Shown: piece after piece, positions 17,938 through 25,660 of the stretch
How positions within the stretch are numbered: the stretch's first letter is position 1
Layout: every line of letters starts with the position of its first letter
DNA from: Sphingomonas sp. ERG5
GTDB taxonomy: Bacteria > Pseudomonadota > Alphaproteobacteria > Sphingomonadales > Sphingomonadaceae
Assembly (NCBI RefSeq): GCF_000803065.1
Contig: NZ_JSXI01000080.1
Coordinates: 1 to 43,521 of the forward strand
DNA: 43,521 bases
Reading direction: 5' to 3'
Notes under the pieces: model-generated
The model's input: only the letters and a program-made list of their open reading frames with translations
Told to the model about the DNA's origin: nothing
The model's database searches: none
Program-made: the position numbers and the translations under genes

Positions 17938-17956
17938 ATACCACATCGTTAAGCGA

Positions 17957-18112
17957 TCAGGTCAGGTTGCTGATGCCGTCGTTCGGGCGATAGGAAATAC
18001 CTTCCGCCGCCTTGACCGGTTCGAACGACACGATCTCAGGCTTGACCCAAGTTTCGCGAGTGGTGGAATCCGCAGTGTTTTCACCGGCATTCACGTGCTT
18101 ATTCGTATCCAT
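17957..18112 (-). CDS. RiPP precursor peptide candidate, lasso-like
   Basis: A 51-residue peptide with a polar N-terminus (residues 1-20), the segment TWVKPEIVSFEP (21-32), and a C-terminal GISYRPNDGISNLT (38-51). W22-x-K24-P25-x-I27 matches the lasso leader motif Y-x-x-P-x-L bound by B1 proteins. It aligns without gaps to the recalled paeninodin leader (Y-S-K-P-S-L). If the core begins at Gly38, Asp45 is residue 8; if at Glu37, it is residue 9. Both are normal lasso ring sizes. The Thr usual at position -2 is absent (Ala or Ala36). AGGGGAA lies about 8 bases before the ATG; an upstream in-frame ATG at 18169 has no such site. It lies between two modifying-enzyme genes. Product not shown. Confidence 0.78.
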   Translation of the reverse strand: MDTNKHVNAGENTADSTTRETWVKPEIVSFEPVKAAEGISYRPNDGISNLT

Positions 18113-18140
18113 CGACCGTTCCCCTGCAATCGTCGAACCT

Positions 18141-18169
18141 AGTTTAGCCCGAACGTCACACGAGCGCAA
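18141..18169 (-). promoter_or_regulatory. Candidate precursor promoter
   Basis: On the minus strand TTGCGC (18169-18164) and TAAACT (18146-18141) are separated by 17 bases, between the methyltransferase stop and the precursor start. This could give the precursor its own transcript, separate from the upstream kinase and methyltransferase genes. The -35 match is only partial. Confidence 0.35.
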
Positions 18170-18172
18170 CGA

Positions 18173-19228
18173 TTAGTCACGCCAGACCCGGACGCGATCC
18201 TTCTCATGGCGGGCCGCAATATTGATGATCTGTCCTGCAATAGTGTCGACAGGGTGCTCGAACGGCCAGAAGATCGCACCCCAGCAGGATGGCGTGCCGG
18301 TTGCCGGGCGATTTTCGTATCGGCCCTGATCGTCCATCTCGAGCGCGATCCATTGGACGATGCCGTTGACCGTGCCACCGGTCGAACCAAGGGCCACCGT
18401 GCTACGCCGATCGGGCCATGGGCCACCCGTGGTGAAATCGAAGTCGAACAGGTCGGTCGGCGCGCTGCGCAATGCCAGGTGCTCGCTGGCGACGGGAACT
18501 TCGCGGTACGGGCGGGCGAGGCGATTGAACGCCGTCAGGTCGAACCCGCTCGCCGTATCGACCTGGCTCCTGCGTGATCCGCTGTCCTCGGCCAGCGCGA
18601 CGCGAATCTGGCCGCGCGCCGGAATGATGGTGGCGCCGGGCTTGAGCAGCCGGGGTATGACATCCTCATGCGCCGGCAGCACGCCTTCGCTGAGCATGTC
18701 ATTGCTGACGATCTCCGACACCAATATGTCGGCCGGTCCGTCGAGATCGGCGAGAACGAGGGCAGTCGAATGCTTGTTGACGACCCGGATGCGATCGGAA
18801 AGTCCGTTGACGGCGATGACGTCGCGCGCCGCTGCCGCCACCGCCATATCGACTTCGCAGGTCACGACATGCGCGCCGGCGCGCGCCGCCATCATTGCCA
18901 GCAATCCGGTGCCGGTGCCGATTTCCAGCACCTTGCACCCCGGCACGATCGCGCGGCGCAGCGCCGCTTCATAGGCGTCGTTGCGCAGGCGGTCGCGTAC
19001 GATAAAGAAATGCCAGCGCGGCACGCCGTCACTGAGCAGGTCAGCGGCAAGTGCACGCACTTCACCATCGCCGGGTGCGAGCGCAAGCGCCTGGGTCGCA
19101 AGGTCGATCGCGCGCGCCGTTTCGTCAACGCCGCGAAATTGCCGCGCGAGCGCGATCATGGCGTGTGGCTTCCCCTCGACCAGAGGTAAGAGGGTGAAAA
19201 GATCCTGGGCTCGGTTCCGCATGGACAT
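18173..19228 (-). CDS. PRMT-like (arginine) methyltransferase with TPR-like N-terminus
   Basis: A 351-residue SAM-dependent methyltransferase. Residues about 20-70 form a TPR-like helical pair (ARAIDLATQALALAPGDGEV), then RWHFFIVRDRLRNDAYEAAL, motif I VLEIGTGTG (100-108) and the acidic CEVD (124-127). SEIVSNDMLSEG places Glu172 and Glu181 nine residues apart, the double-E spacing of protein arginine methyltransferases (E144/E153 in PRMT1). SCWGAIFWPFEHPVD (314-328) matches the T-H-W loop and barrel strand, with Cys for His. The layout is closest to eukaryotic PRMT7/PRMT9. It stands 60 bases upstream of the precursor, whose core has one Arg. The reaction and its extent are inferred; an L11-methyltransferase label would miss the double-E loop. 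Confidence 0.82.
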   Translation of the reverse strand: MSMRNRAQDLFTLLPLVEGKPHAMIALARQFRGVDETARAIDLATQALALAPGDGEVRALAADLLSDGVPRWHFFIVRDRLRNDAYEAALRRAIVPGCKVLEIGTGTGLLAMMAARAGAHVVTCEVDMAVAAAARDVIAVNGLSDRIRVVNKHSTALVLADLDGPADILVSEIVSNDMLSEGVLPAHEDVIPRLLKPGATIIPARGQIRVALAEDSGSRRSQVDTASGFDLTAFNRLARPYREVPVASEHLALRSAPTDLFDFDFTTGGPWPDRRSTVALGSTGGTVNGIVQWIALEMDDQGRYENRPATGTPSCWGAIFWPFEHPVDTIAGQIINIAARHEKDRVRVWRD

Positions 19229-19313
19229 ATGCGTTACGCAAGCTTTCGCCGCGCGACAATAACCGCGTGTCGCGCAGAGCTATGACGCACGGCGATCGGC
19301 CGCCGTCGCGACC

Positions 19314-20261
19314 TTAGTGAGGTGGCGCGATGAGGCCGCTGATTACCTCCGAAACTGTCGACAATGCTGCGTAGGATGCCGGATAGGTCAGCCGCCAGAC
19401 CGGCGTCGAGCGCATGATCGGCACGAGCGTTTCGAGCGCGGTGACGCGTTCCGTGGCGCTCGATCCATGGGGATTGAAGCGGATGATCTGCGGCACGATT
19501 TCGGCCACGCCTTGCGCGAGGGAGAGCTGTTCGAGACGCGGTGATGTGCAGTCCGCCGCGCGATCGAGAAAGACAAAGGCCCGCAACGGCGTCGGGTGGC
19601 TGTCGCCCCGATACGGATCATAGCGCAATTTGCCGTCATAGCCCGGCATTTCGGCGCAATGTTCAGGTGCAAGGCCGAGGCCATCGCGTGACGGCGGCCA
19701 TAGGCACACGCCGGTCGCCGCCGGTGCGAGCATCGGCAGGCTGTCGCCGCGCAGGATCGAGATATCGTCGCTGAGTATCTCCCAGCCGAGAAAATGCGCC
19801 AGCGCCGCAGTCAGGGTCGATTTGCCCGCGCCCGACCGGCCGAGCAGCATCAGCCCGCCGCCCTGCCCACCGTCCTGCCCGGCAAGCGCGGCCGAATGGA
19901 TCGCGTTTGCGCCGAACAGGATCGTCACGCGCGGCAAGATGCGGCGGACCAGTACGTCGGTCAGCGCCTGGCCCGGCGGCAGGTGATCGCAAAAAACCTG
20001 AATGCTGGTGCCGTCGCGAGCGATCAGGAAACTGCCGTCGAATGCCGACCGCATCAGCCATTGCCCGCGATACTCGCCGAGCGTGAGGCCATAACGTCCC
20101 GGCCAGGCAAAATGCTCGCGATCGGGCTCAGGCGCCGCGCCGATCCCGCTGGTGACCATGATATCCGGGCGCGCATCGCCGACCGGACGCCCTTTGCGCA
20201 AGCCGTCAAAGGGTAATGAGGACCCGATGGAGAGGCCGCCAAAAAGATAATCGAACGTCAC
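19314..20261 (-). CDS. HprK-like kinase
   Basis: A protein of about 315 residues related to the C-terminal domain of HPr kinase/phosphorylase. It has the Walker A loop GRSGAGKST (141-149), a His ahead of it in NAIHSAAL (H122), and SDDISIL (164-170) in the position of the HprK catalytic/metal acidic pair. Similar stand-alone HprK homologues phosphorylate the C-terminal Ser of lasso peptides (PadeK for paeninodin; related kinases from sphingomonads). The start GTG 20261 is chosen because the conserved VTFDYLFGG segment begins there; no good ribosome site is seen, and a start further up (ATG 20372) cannot be excluded. It heads the minus-strand operon, divergent from the nucleotidyltransferase. 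HprK-PqqD-nucleotidyltransferase sets also occur near exopolysaccharide loci. Confidence 0.8.
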   Translation of the reverse strand: MTFDYLFGGLSIGSSLPFDGLRKGRPVGDARPDIMVTSGIGAAPEPDREHFAWPGRYGLTLGEYRGQWLMRSAFDGSFLIARDGTSIQVFCDHLPPGQALTDVLVRRILPRVTILFGANAIHSAALAGQDGGQGGGLMLLGRSGAGKSTLTAALAHFLGWEILSDDISILRGDSLPMLAPAATGVCLWPPSRDGLGLAPEHCAEMPGYDGKLRYDPYRGDSHPTPLRAFVFLDRAADCTSPRLEQLSLAQGVAEIVPQIIRFNPHGSSATERVTALETLVPIMRSTPVWRLTYPASYAALSTVSEVISGLIAPPH

Positions 20262-20318
20262 GCGGGCGCCATAGCGGACGCGTGGGAGGACGTCACCTAC
20301 AAGCTCTCCCGCTGTCTC

Positions 20319-20351
20319 GCCCAGGTTGTGCCCAGGTTGTGCCCAGGTTGT
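20319..20351. repeat. Three tandem copies of an 11-bp unit
   Basis: GCCCAGGTTGT is repeated three times without a gap (20319-20329, 20330-20340, 20341-20351) in the divergent region between the kinase and nucleotidyltransferase genes. The period is close to one DNA helical turn, so a protein could bind all copies on the same face. A repeat-number slippage site is the alternative. Confidence 0.85.
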
Positions 20352-20392
20352 GCATCGCCCCTCGACGGGCATAAGGAGCCCTGGGCTTTGGG

Positions 20393-21643
20393 GTGAGCGA
20401 ACGGGTGGCGCAAATAGTGGAGATCGACCAGCCGCAAGGGGCGGCCCGCATCGACAGTCTGAACGCGCGCGCATTCTCGCCGGAACTGCGGTTCATCCTG
20501 CTTGCTGTCCGGGTATGGGGCGGCGCGGAGGATCCAGAGCTGCTCCGAGCGGCGGCAGGCGCCGGTCTTGACTGGGAGGTCGTGGTACAGGGACTGACCC
20601 GGCACGGCTTGTTATGGCTTACGGCGCCCTTGCTCGCCGCTGAGGACATTGTTCCGGCACCCGCGGCGGCGGCGCTGCGCCAGATGAACGCCGCCAACGC
20701 CGTCGCCACGCTGCAGCGGATCGACGAGGCGGTGCGCGTGGCGCGTGCGTTCGAACAGGCCGGCATCCGCTTCGTGATGATCAAGGGCGTGCCCCTGTCG
20801 GTGCAACTCTATCGCGATCCGGCGCGTCGCGCCGGTCGCGACCTGGATTTCGTGATCGAACGCGGCAAGGCGGGCCAGGTCGACGCGATCCTGACCGGGC
20901 TCGGCTATTTCCGCCCCGACAATGGCGTGCCGGACGCCGCGGGAACGGCTCCGATCGTCAAGGAAATCGGCTATTTGCACAGCCGGAGCCGGATCCTGGT
21001 CGAAGTCCATGACCGGCTGACCGATAATGCCGAATTGCTGTCATGGGACTGCGAGACGCTATGGGCGGATCGGGAAACCGTTCCCGTGGGACCCTATGCG
21101 ATGCCGACCATGGCGCGGCACCGCCTGCCGGTTTATCTGTGCGTCCACGGTGCAAAACATGGCTGGGCGCGGCTGATGTGGCTCCACGATCTTGCCGTCC
21201 TGATCGATACGCCGGAGGCGGCCGAGCGCGCGCTGACCGCTGCCGCGGCGCTCGGGCTGGATGGCGCGATGCTGCATGGCTTTGCGCGGCTGCATGCCTG
21301 GTTCGGGCATTCGATCCCGCCGGCCATTCTCGCGCGTGCCCATGCCAGCCGGCAGGTGCGGTTGCTCGACCGCCTCGCAGCTCGCTTTCACCGCGACGCC
21401 GGCTGGCACGAGCAGCCCGGACGGCATTCCTGGCGGCGTTTCTGGCAAGGGTCGGTGCTGTCGCGCAGCATCGGTTATGCAATCAAGCCCGACCGCCGCT
21501 ATTGGCGACGACAACTCGCGCTCGAACTCTTCTCGCCGGCGGACCGGCAACTGATCACGCTGCCGGCGGGGCTGGCCTGGCTCTATCCCGTGTTGCGACC
21601 GGTCGGCTGGCTGGCGCGGCGGTGGAAATTGCGCCGGGACTGA
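20393..21643 (+). CDS. Nucleotidyltransferase-like protein (PF14907 type)
   Basis: A 416-residue protein of the uncharacterised nucleotidyltransferase family often found with PqqD- and HprK-like genes. The nucleotidyltransferase core is visible at about residues 128-155 (MIKGVPLSVQLYRDPARRAGRDLDFVIE), with the Asp-x-Asp pair D-L-D that binds metal. A helical C-terminal half follows, with KHGWARLMWLHDL near 260. In the paeninodin-type clusters a homologue accompanies the kinase; its reaction there is not settled as far as I know. The GTG start at 20393 is provisional: AGGAG is 15 bases upstream, which is too far to be convincing. It is divergent from the kinase and convergent with pncB. Confidence 0.78.
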   Translation: MSERVAQIVEIDQPQGAARIDSLNARAFSPELRFILLAVRVWGGAEDPELLRAAAGAGLDWEVVVQGLTRHGLLWLTAPLLAAEDIVPAPAAAALRQMNAANAVATLQRIDEAVRVARAFEQAGIRFVMIKGVPLSVQLYRDPARRAGRDLDFVIERGKAGQVDAILTGLGYFRPDNGVPDAAGTAPIVKEIGYLHSRSRILVEVHDRLTDNAELLSWDCETLWADRETVPVGPYAMPTMARHRLPVYLCVHGAKHGWARLMWLHDLAVLIDTPEAAERALTAAAALGLDGAMLHGFARLHAWFGHSIPPAILARAHASRQVRLLDRLAARFHRDAGWHEQPGRHSWRRFWQGSVLSRSIGYAIKPDRRYWRRQLALELFSPADRQLITLPAGLAWLYPVLRPVGWLARRWKLRRD

Positions 21644-21682
21644 GGTTCCGCCACGTCACTTGGCGGGAATGATGTTGGCACG

Positions 21683-22987
21683 TCAGACGACGACCTTGGT
21701 CGCGACCCGGCCCTCTGCGCCGAAGATGCGCAGATAGCGCGCGATTTCGGCGGGATCGCCGGTCGCCTTGGCGGGATTGTCGGACAGTTTCACCGCGGGA
21801 CGGCCATTGGCGCGGATCACCTTGGCGACCAGCGAGATCGGCTCCAGCCCATGCGCCCCGTCGGGATCGCAGTCGCGGAAGTCATTGGTCAGGTTGGTGC
21901 CCCAGCCAAAGCTCATCCGTACCCGGCCATGGAAGTGGCGATAGGTCGCCTCGATCGAGTCGGTGTCCATGCCGTCGGAGAAGATCAGTAATTTGTCGCG
22001 CGGGTCGCGGCCATGCGCTTGCCACCAGGCGATGATCTGCTCTCCGCCTTCGATCGGCGGTACGCTGTCGGGGCGGAAGCCGGTCCAGTCGGCGAGCCAG
22101 TCGGGCGCGTCGCGCAGAAAGGCGGTGGTGCCGAACGCGTCGGGCAGGGCGATGAGCAGATTGCCGTCATAATGGGCGCGCCACTCCTCCAGTACGCGAT
22201 AGGGCGCGGCGGCGATCCCGGCATCGTCATCGGCCAGCGCCGCCTGCACCATCGGCAGTTCATGCGCATTGGTCCCGATCGCCTCCAGGTCATTGTCCAT
22301 TGCCAGCAGCACGTTCGACGTGCCGATGAAACGATCGCCCAGTCCTTCCTTCAGCGCTTCGACGCACCAGCGCTGCCACAAAAAGCCGTGCCGCCGCCGT
22401 GTGCCGAAATCGGAAATGACCAGGTCGGGCAATTGCCGCAGCCGCTCGACCTTGCCCCAGAGCCGCGCCTTGCCCCGCGCATAGAGGATGTCGAGCGCGA
22501 AGCGGCCCTTGCCCTTGAGCACCGCGCGCGAGCGCAATTCGTTGACGATCGCCAGCGCCGGGACTTCCCACATGCTGGTGTGAGTCCAGGGGCCGTCAAA
22601 GCTCAGTTCGAACTGACCGTCGACGGCGCGCAGTTCATAATCGGGCAACCGGAAATCAGCGAGCCAGGCGATGAAATCGGGCGTGAACATCCGCTCGCGG
22701 CCATAAAAGCTGTTGCCGGCGAGCCAGATCAGCTCCTTCTTGCCGAAGCGCAAGGTGCGGGCATGGTCGAGCTGATCGCGCAACTCCTGTTCGTCGATCA
22801 CCTCGGCAAGGCGGACCGTCGTGCTGCGGTTGATCAGCGCGAACGTCGCCTGCACCTCGGGATGGAGGTGGCGGATCATCTGCAGCATCAGCAGCTTGTA
22901 GAAGTCGGTATCGAGTAAAGAGCGGACGATCGGGTCGAGCCGCCAGCCATGGTCATAGGTGCGGGTTGCGATGTCGGTGACGGCCAT
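21683..22987 (-). CDS. pncB: Nicotinate phosphoribosyltransferase
   Basis: A 434-residue enzyme of the NAD salvage pathway; it joins nicotinate to PRPP, giving nicotinate mononucleotide with ATP hydrolysis. The N-terminal LLDTDFYKLLMLQMI segment, RRRHGFLWQRW near the middle and the phosphate-binding region IFSDGMDTDSIEATYRHFHGRVRMSFGWGTNLTNDF are typical of PncB. Length is normal. It is transcribed alone, with a divergent 160-base region before the SGNH hydrolase gene. Confidence 0.94.
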   Translation of the reverse strand: MAVTDIATRTYDHGWRLDPIVRSLLDTDFYKLLMLQMIRHLHPEVQATFALINRSTTVRLAEVIDEQELRDQLDHARTLRFGKKELIWLAGNSFYGRERMFTPDFIAWLADFRLPDYELRAVDGQFELSFDGPWTHTSMWEVPALAIVNELRSRAVLKGKGRFALDILYARGKARLWGKVERLRQLPDLVISDFGTRRRHGFLWQRWCVEALKEGLGDRFIGTSNVLLAMDNDLEAIGTNAHELPMVQAALADDDAGIAAAPYRVLEEWRAHYDGNLLIALPDAFGTTAFLRDAPDWLADWTGFRPDSVPPIEGGEQIIAWWQAHGRDPRDKLLIFSDGMDTDSIEATYRHFHGRVRMSFGWGTNLTNDFRDCDPDGAHGLEPISLVAKVIRANGRPAVKLSDNPAKATGDPAEIARYLRIFGAEGRVATKVVV

Positions 22988-23147
22988 GGACTCTGTTCCA
23001 GCTCAACCGGTGACCAGATGCAAGACATGCGTATCGGCGTGCGGGCGCGTTAGCGTTCGGCGGCGGACACCGCCCCGGTTACGCGCCCGCCGCCATCGCG
23101 GGTCATGAGCGGTTGTACAGCGACCGCGTTCCACGGCATGATATGTC

Positions 23148-23822
23148 ATGCAAAGCGTGCGACCATGGATGGGGGCTTCGGCCCTGCTGGCGGTGATCTC
23201 GCTGAGTTTGGCGTGGCGCGTTGCCCAGGTTCCGAGCGAACTTTCGACTTATGTCCTTGGGCGATCCTTCGTGCTTGCCGAGCAAGCACGCAACGCGCCC
23301 GCCGGCATGACGCTGATCGTCGGCGACAGCATCGTGGAGCGTGCGTTCCACCGTGAAGCCTGTGGTGCGACTGTGTTCAACGCGGGCATCTCCGGCGCCC
23401 GATTGAGCGATCTCGCGCCGGTTGCGGCCACGCTGTCATCGATCCTGACGCCGTCGCGGATCATCCTGGCGATCGGCACGAACGATGCGGCGGCGGGCCG
23501 CGTGGTGCCGACCTCCAGATGGATCGAGGATTATGAAAAACTGCTCGCCAAATTGCCTGCGGACCGCCTGATGCTCGTTGCGATCCCGCAGGTGGAGGCC
23601 GGCAAATCCTCCTCGGGGATCATCGATGTCGAGGATCTGGCAGCGAAGAACCGCGCCTTGCGCCTGCTCGCGACGCGCCACGGCGCGATCTTCGTCCCGT
23701 CGCCCTTGGTCGCCACCAGCGACGGCGTGCATCCGAACGCGGCCGGCGCGCGCGCCTGGCTCGAGGCAATACAGCGGCACTGTCCGTCGCCCGGCTCGCG
23801 GAATGGAGGGCTGGACCGATAA
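23148..23822 (+). CDS. SGNH/GDSL hydrolase with N-terminal anchor
   Basis: A 224-residue protein with one N-terminal hydrophobic segment (about residues 7-27), which acts as signal anchor or cleaved signal. The SGNH blocks follow: GDS (IVGDSIVE), the Gly of NAGISGARL, Asn in LAIGTNDAA and the DGVHPN Asp/His pair. It is probably an extracytoplasmic esterase or deacetylase. The acyltransferase gene starts about 75 bases downstream on the same strand, a pairing seen where acetyl groups are put on and taken off surface polysaccharides. The substrate is unknown. Confidence 0.83.
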   Translation: MQSVRPWMGASALLAVISLSLAWRVAQVPSELSTYVLGRSFVLAEQARNAPAGMTLIVGDSIVERAFHREACGATVFNAGISGARLSDLAPVAATLSSILTPSRIILAIGTNDAAAGRVVPTSRWIEDYEKLLAKLPADRLMLVAIPQVEAGKSSSGIIDVEDLAAKNRALRLLATRHGAIFVPSPLVATSDGVHPNAAGARAWLEAIQRHCPSPGSRNGGLDR

Positions 23823-23897
23823 GGGTCTGTTTGAATGTGCCGCGAGCGCATTTCAAACGAACGCCAGGCCGATGGCGGCGGCCATAATCGATCCTTA

Positions 23898-25112
23898 ATG
23901 CTGCTTCGCTATCCGGCGGACATGCTTGTCGCTGCAGCATCGGCCGATCGACCCGGCAAGCACGTCTATGCCACGCTCGATGGCATTCGCGGGATCGCTG
24001 CGGCATTGATCGCGATCCGCCATGCCGGGCCACTTTTTCCCGGCTGGGATTTTTCGAACAGCCCGCTTGCGGTCGACCTGTTCTTCGTGATCAGCGGTTT
24101 TGTCATTGCCAGCGCCTATGACCGGCGGCTGGCGGATGGGTTGAGCCCTGCCGGTTTCATGAAAGCCAGGCTGATCCGGCTGTATCCGCTGTATCTTGCC
24201 GGGCTGTTGCTCGGCCTTGGTGCGGGAACATTATGCTGGCTGAGCGGCACCGACCCGCGGCTGAGCGCGACCGCGCTGGTCTTGCCGCTGCTGTTCGGCC
24301 TGGTGATGCTGCCGTCACCCTTCACCTGGAATGATGAAACCTTCCCGCTCAACACGCCGTCCTGGTCGCTGTTTTTCGAACTGGCGATCAATGTCGTCTA
24401 TGCCGTGCTGCATCGGTCGGTCACGACGCGTCGCCTGGTCGCGGTGGTGTGTGTCGCCGGATCGATCCTGGCGGCGATGACACTGAGCGGCAAGGCGCTC
24501 GACGAGGGGCATTCCTGGGCGTTTTTCGGTACCGGCTTCGTGCGGGTGACCTATTCGTTCGCGATGGGTTTGTTGCTGTTCCGCCTGCGTGGCCGCATCA
24601 GCGTGTCGTCGCCCGGGTCAGTGGCGGTTCTTGCGCTGGCGGCCCTTACCCTGATGATGCCACCGCTCGGCGCCTGGTATCCCTTTGTCTGCATTACAGT
24701 CTGGCTGCCCGCGCTGGTCTGTCTGGCCATTGCGGGCGAACCCGGCCCGGCAATGCGGCGCGCGTGCCATCTGCTCGGTGCGGCGTCCTATCCGCTTTAC
24801 GTGCTGCACAGCCCCGCCGCCGTGATGACTGAAGCGATGCTCGCCCGGATCGGAATCACGCATCCCGGCGCGCTGACCGGGCTGGCGTTCCTGATCGCGA
24901 TGATGGCGATCGCGCTGTTGGCGGACCGCTATTTCACATCATGGTTCGGTGGCCGGAAACCCGCACCGGGCGATCCCGTCGGGGAAGAGGTTCCCCGCAT
25001 GGATCGCGAAGAACCTTTGCGGGAAAGTCGATCCGAGCCCCATCCCACGGGCGACATGATCGCGTGCGAGCCGGACGGCCGCGTTGCTGGGTTCAGTTTG
25101 AGATCGTCCTGA
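23898..25112 (+). CDS. Acyltransferase 3 family membrane protein (OafA-like)
   Basis: A 404-residue inner-membrane protein with about ten hydrophobic helices. The family's catalytic His lies in AIRHAGPLF and the FFVISGFVIA segment follows, with RLIRLYPLYLAGLLLG next. These enzymes move acetyl or similar groups from acyl-CoA to sugars of O-antigen, exopolysaccharide or small molecules. The start at 23898 is chosen because the conserved TLDGIRGIAA region begins soon after; an in-frame ATG at 23835 would add 21 polar residues. It probably works with the upstream SGNH hydrolase. The 3' end overlaps the convergent lipoprotein gene by about 20 bases. Confidence 0.87.
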   Translation: MLLRYPADMLVAAASADRPGKHVYATLDGIRGIAAALIAIRHAGPLFPGWDFSNSPLAVDLFFVISGFVIASAYDRRLADGLSPAGFMKARLIRLYPLYLAGLLLGLGAGTLCWLSGTDPRLSATALVLPLLFGLVMLPSPFTWNDETFPLNTPSWSLFFELAINVVYAVLHRSVTTRRLVAVVCVAGSILAAMTLSGKALDEGHSWAFFGTGFVRVTYSFAMGLLLFRLRGRISVSSPGSVAVLALAALTLMMPPLGAWYPFVCITVWLPALVCLAIAGEPGPAMRRACHLLGAASYPLYVLHSPAAVMTEAMLARIGITHPGALTGLAFLIAMMAIALLADRYFTSWFGGRKPAPGDPVGEEVPRMDREEPLRESRSEPHPTGDMIACEPDGRVAGFSLRSS

Positions 25113-25548
25113 CGAACGCGCTCGATACCCAGCCGCTTTTGCACGGACCGGCATAGCCACGCGGCGATTCGACGGGCGCGAGGACGCCGCAATCGGTATC
25201 GGGCGCATCGGCGGGCGGCACGACCACGCCTTGCCAGCGCTGATCGATCGTGCGGGTGCAAATATAGACGCGGGCGCCATTGGCGAGCCGCACGACCTCA
25301 TCGGCTTCGACGAAGGGCGCCGCCCGGACCGGCAGCGACGTTTCGCCCGATGGCGACAGATTGACCACCTGGCCGGCGGTTGCGCAGGCATTGAAGGTGG
25401 GGCCGCCTTCACCGACGCGGACCGGACGCATGCCGGGCGTCATCGCGGTGCCGTTGTCGGTTCCGAACAGTCCGGTGTCATTGCCGACGCCCCGGCTTTG
25501 CGAACAGGCGATCAGCGGCAGGCACAGGGCCAGGACGAGCAATTTCAT
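25093..25548 (-). CDS. Lipoprotein with SH3-like domain
   Basis: A 151-residue (approximately) lipoprotein: MKLLVLALCLPLIAC gives a clear lipobox with Cys near residue 15. A bacterial SH3-like segment follows (LPVRAAPFVEADEVVRLANGARVYICTRTIDQRWQGVVV), ending with SGWVSSAFVRTI. Such domains bind peptidoglycan or partner proteins in the periplasm. The longer open frame to 25638 is not supported. It is divergent from the M1 aminopeptidase gene. Confidence 0.75.
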   Translation of the reverse strand: MKLLVLALCLPLIACSQSRGVGNDTGLFGTDNGTAMTPGMRPVRVGEGGPTFNACATAGQVVNLSPSGETSLPVRAAPFVEADEVVRLANGARVYICTRTIDQRWQGVVVPPADAPDTDCGVLAPVESPRGYAGPCKSGWVSSAFVRTISN

Positions 25549-25660
25549 GGCCGCATAATAGTCGGCATGGACAGGGTTGGCGAGAGGGCGAGGGATGGGC
25601 TTCATTCCCGGCCCGGCGCACGCTAGCAAGGTCGGCATTCACTCTTGCAAAGGGTCTTCC

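Noticed and set aside
18113..18169. Longer precursor starting at ATG 18169
   Set aside because: The extra 19 residues overlap the candidate promoter and have no ribosome site, whereas ATG 18112 has AGGGGAA at good spacing.
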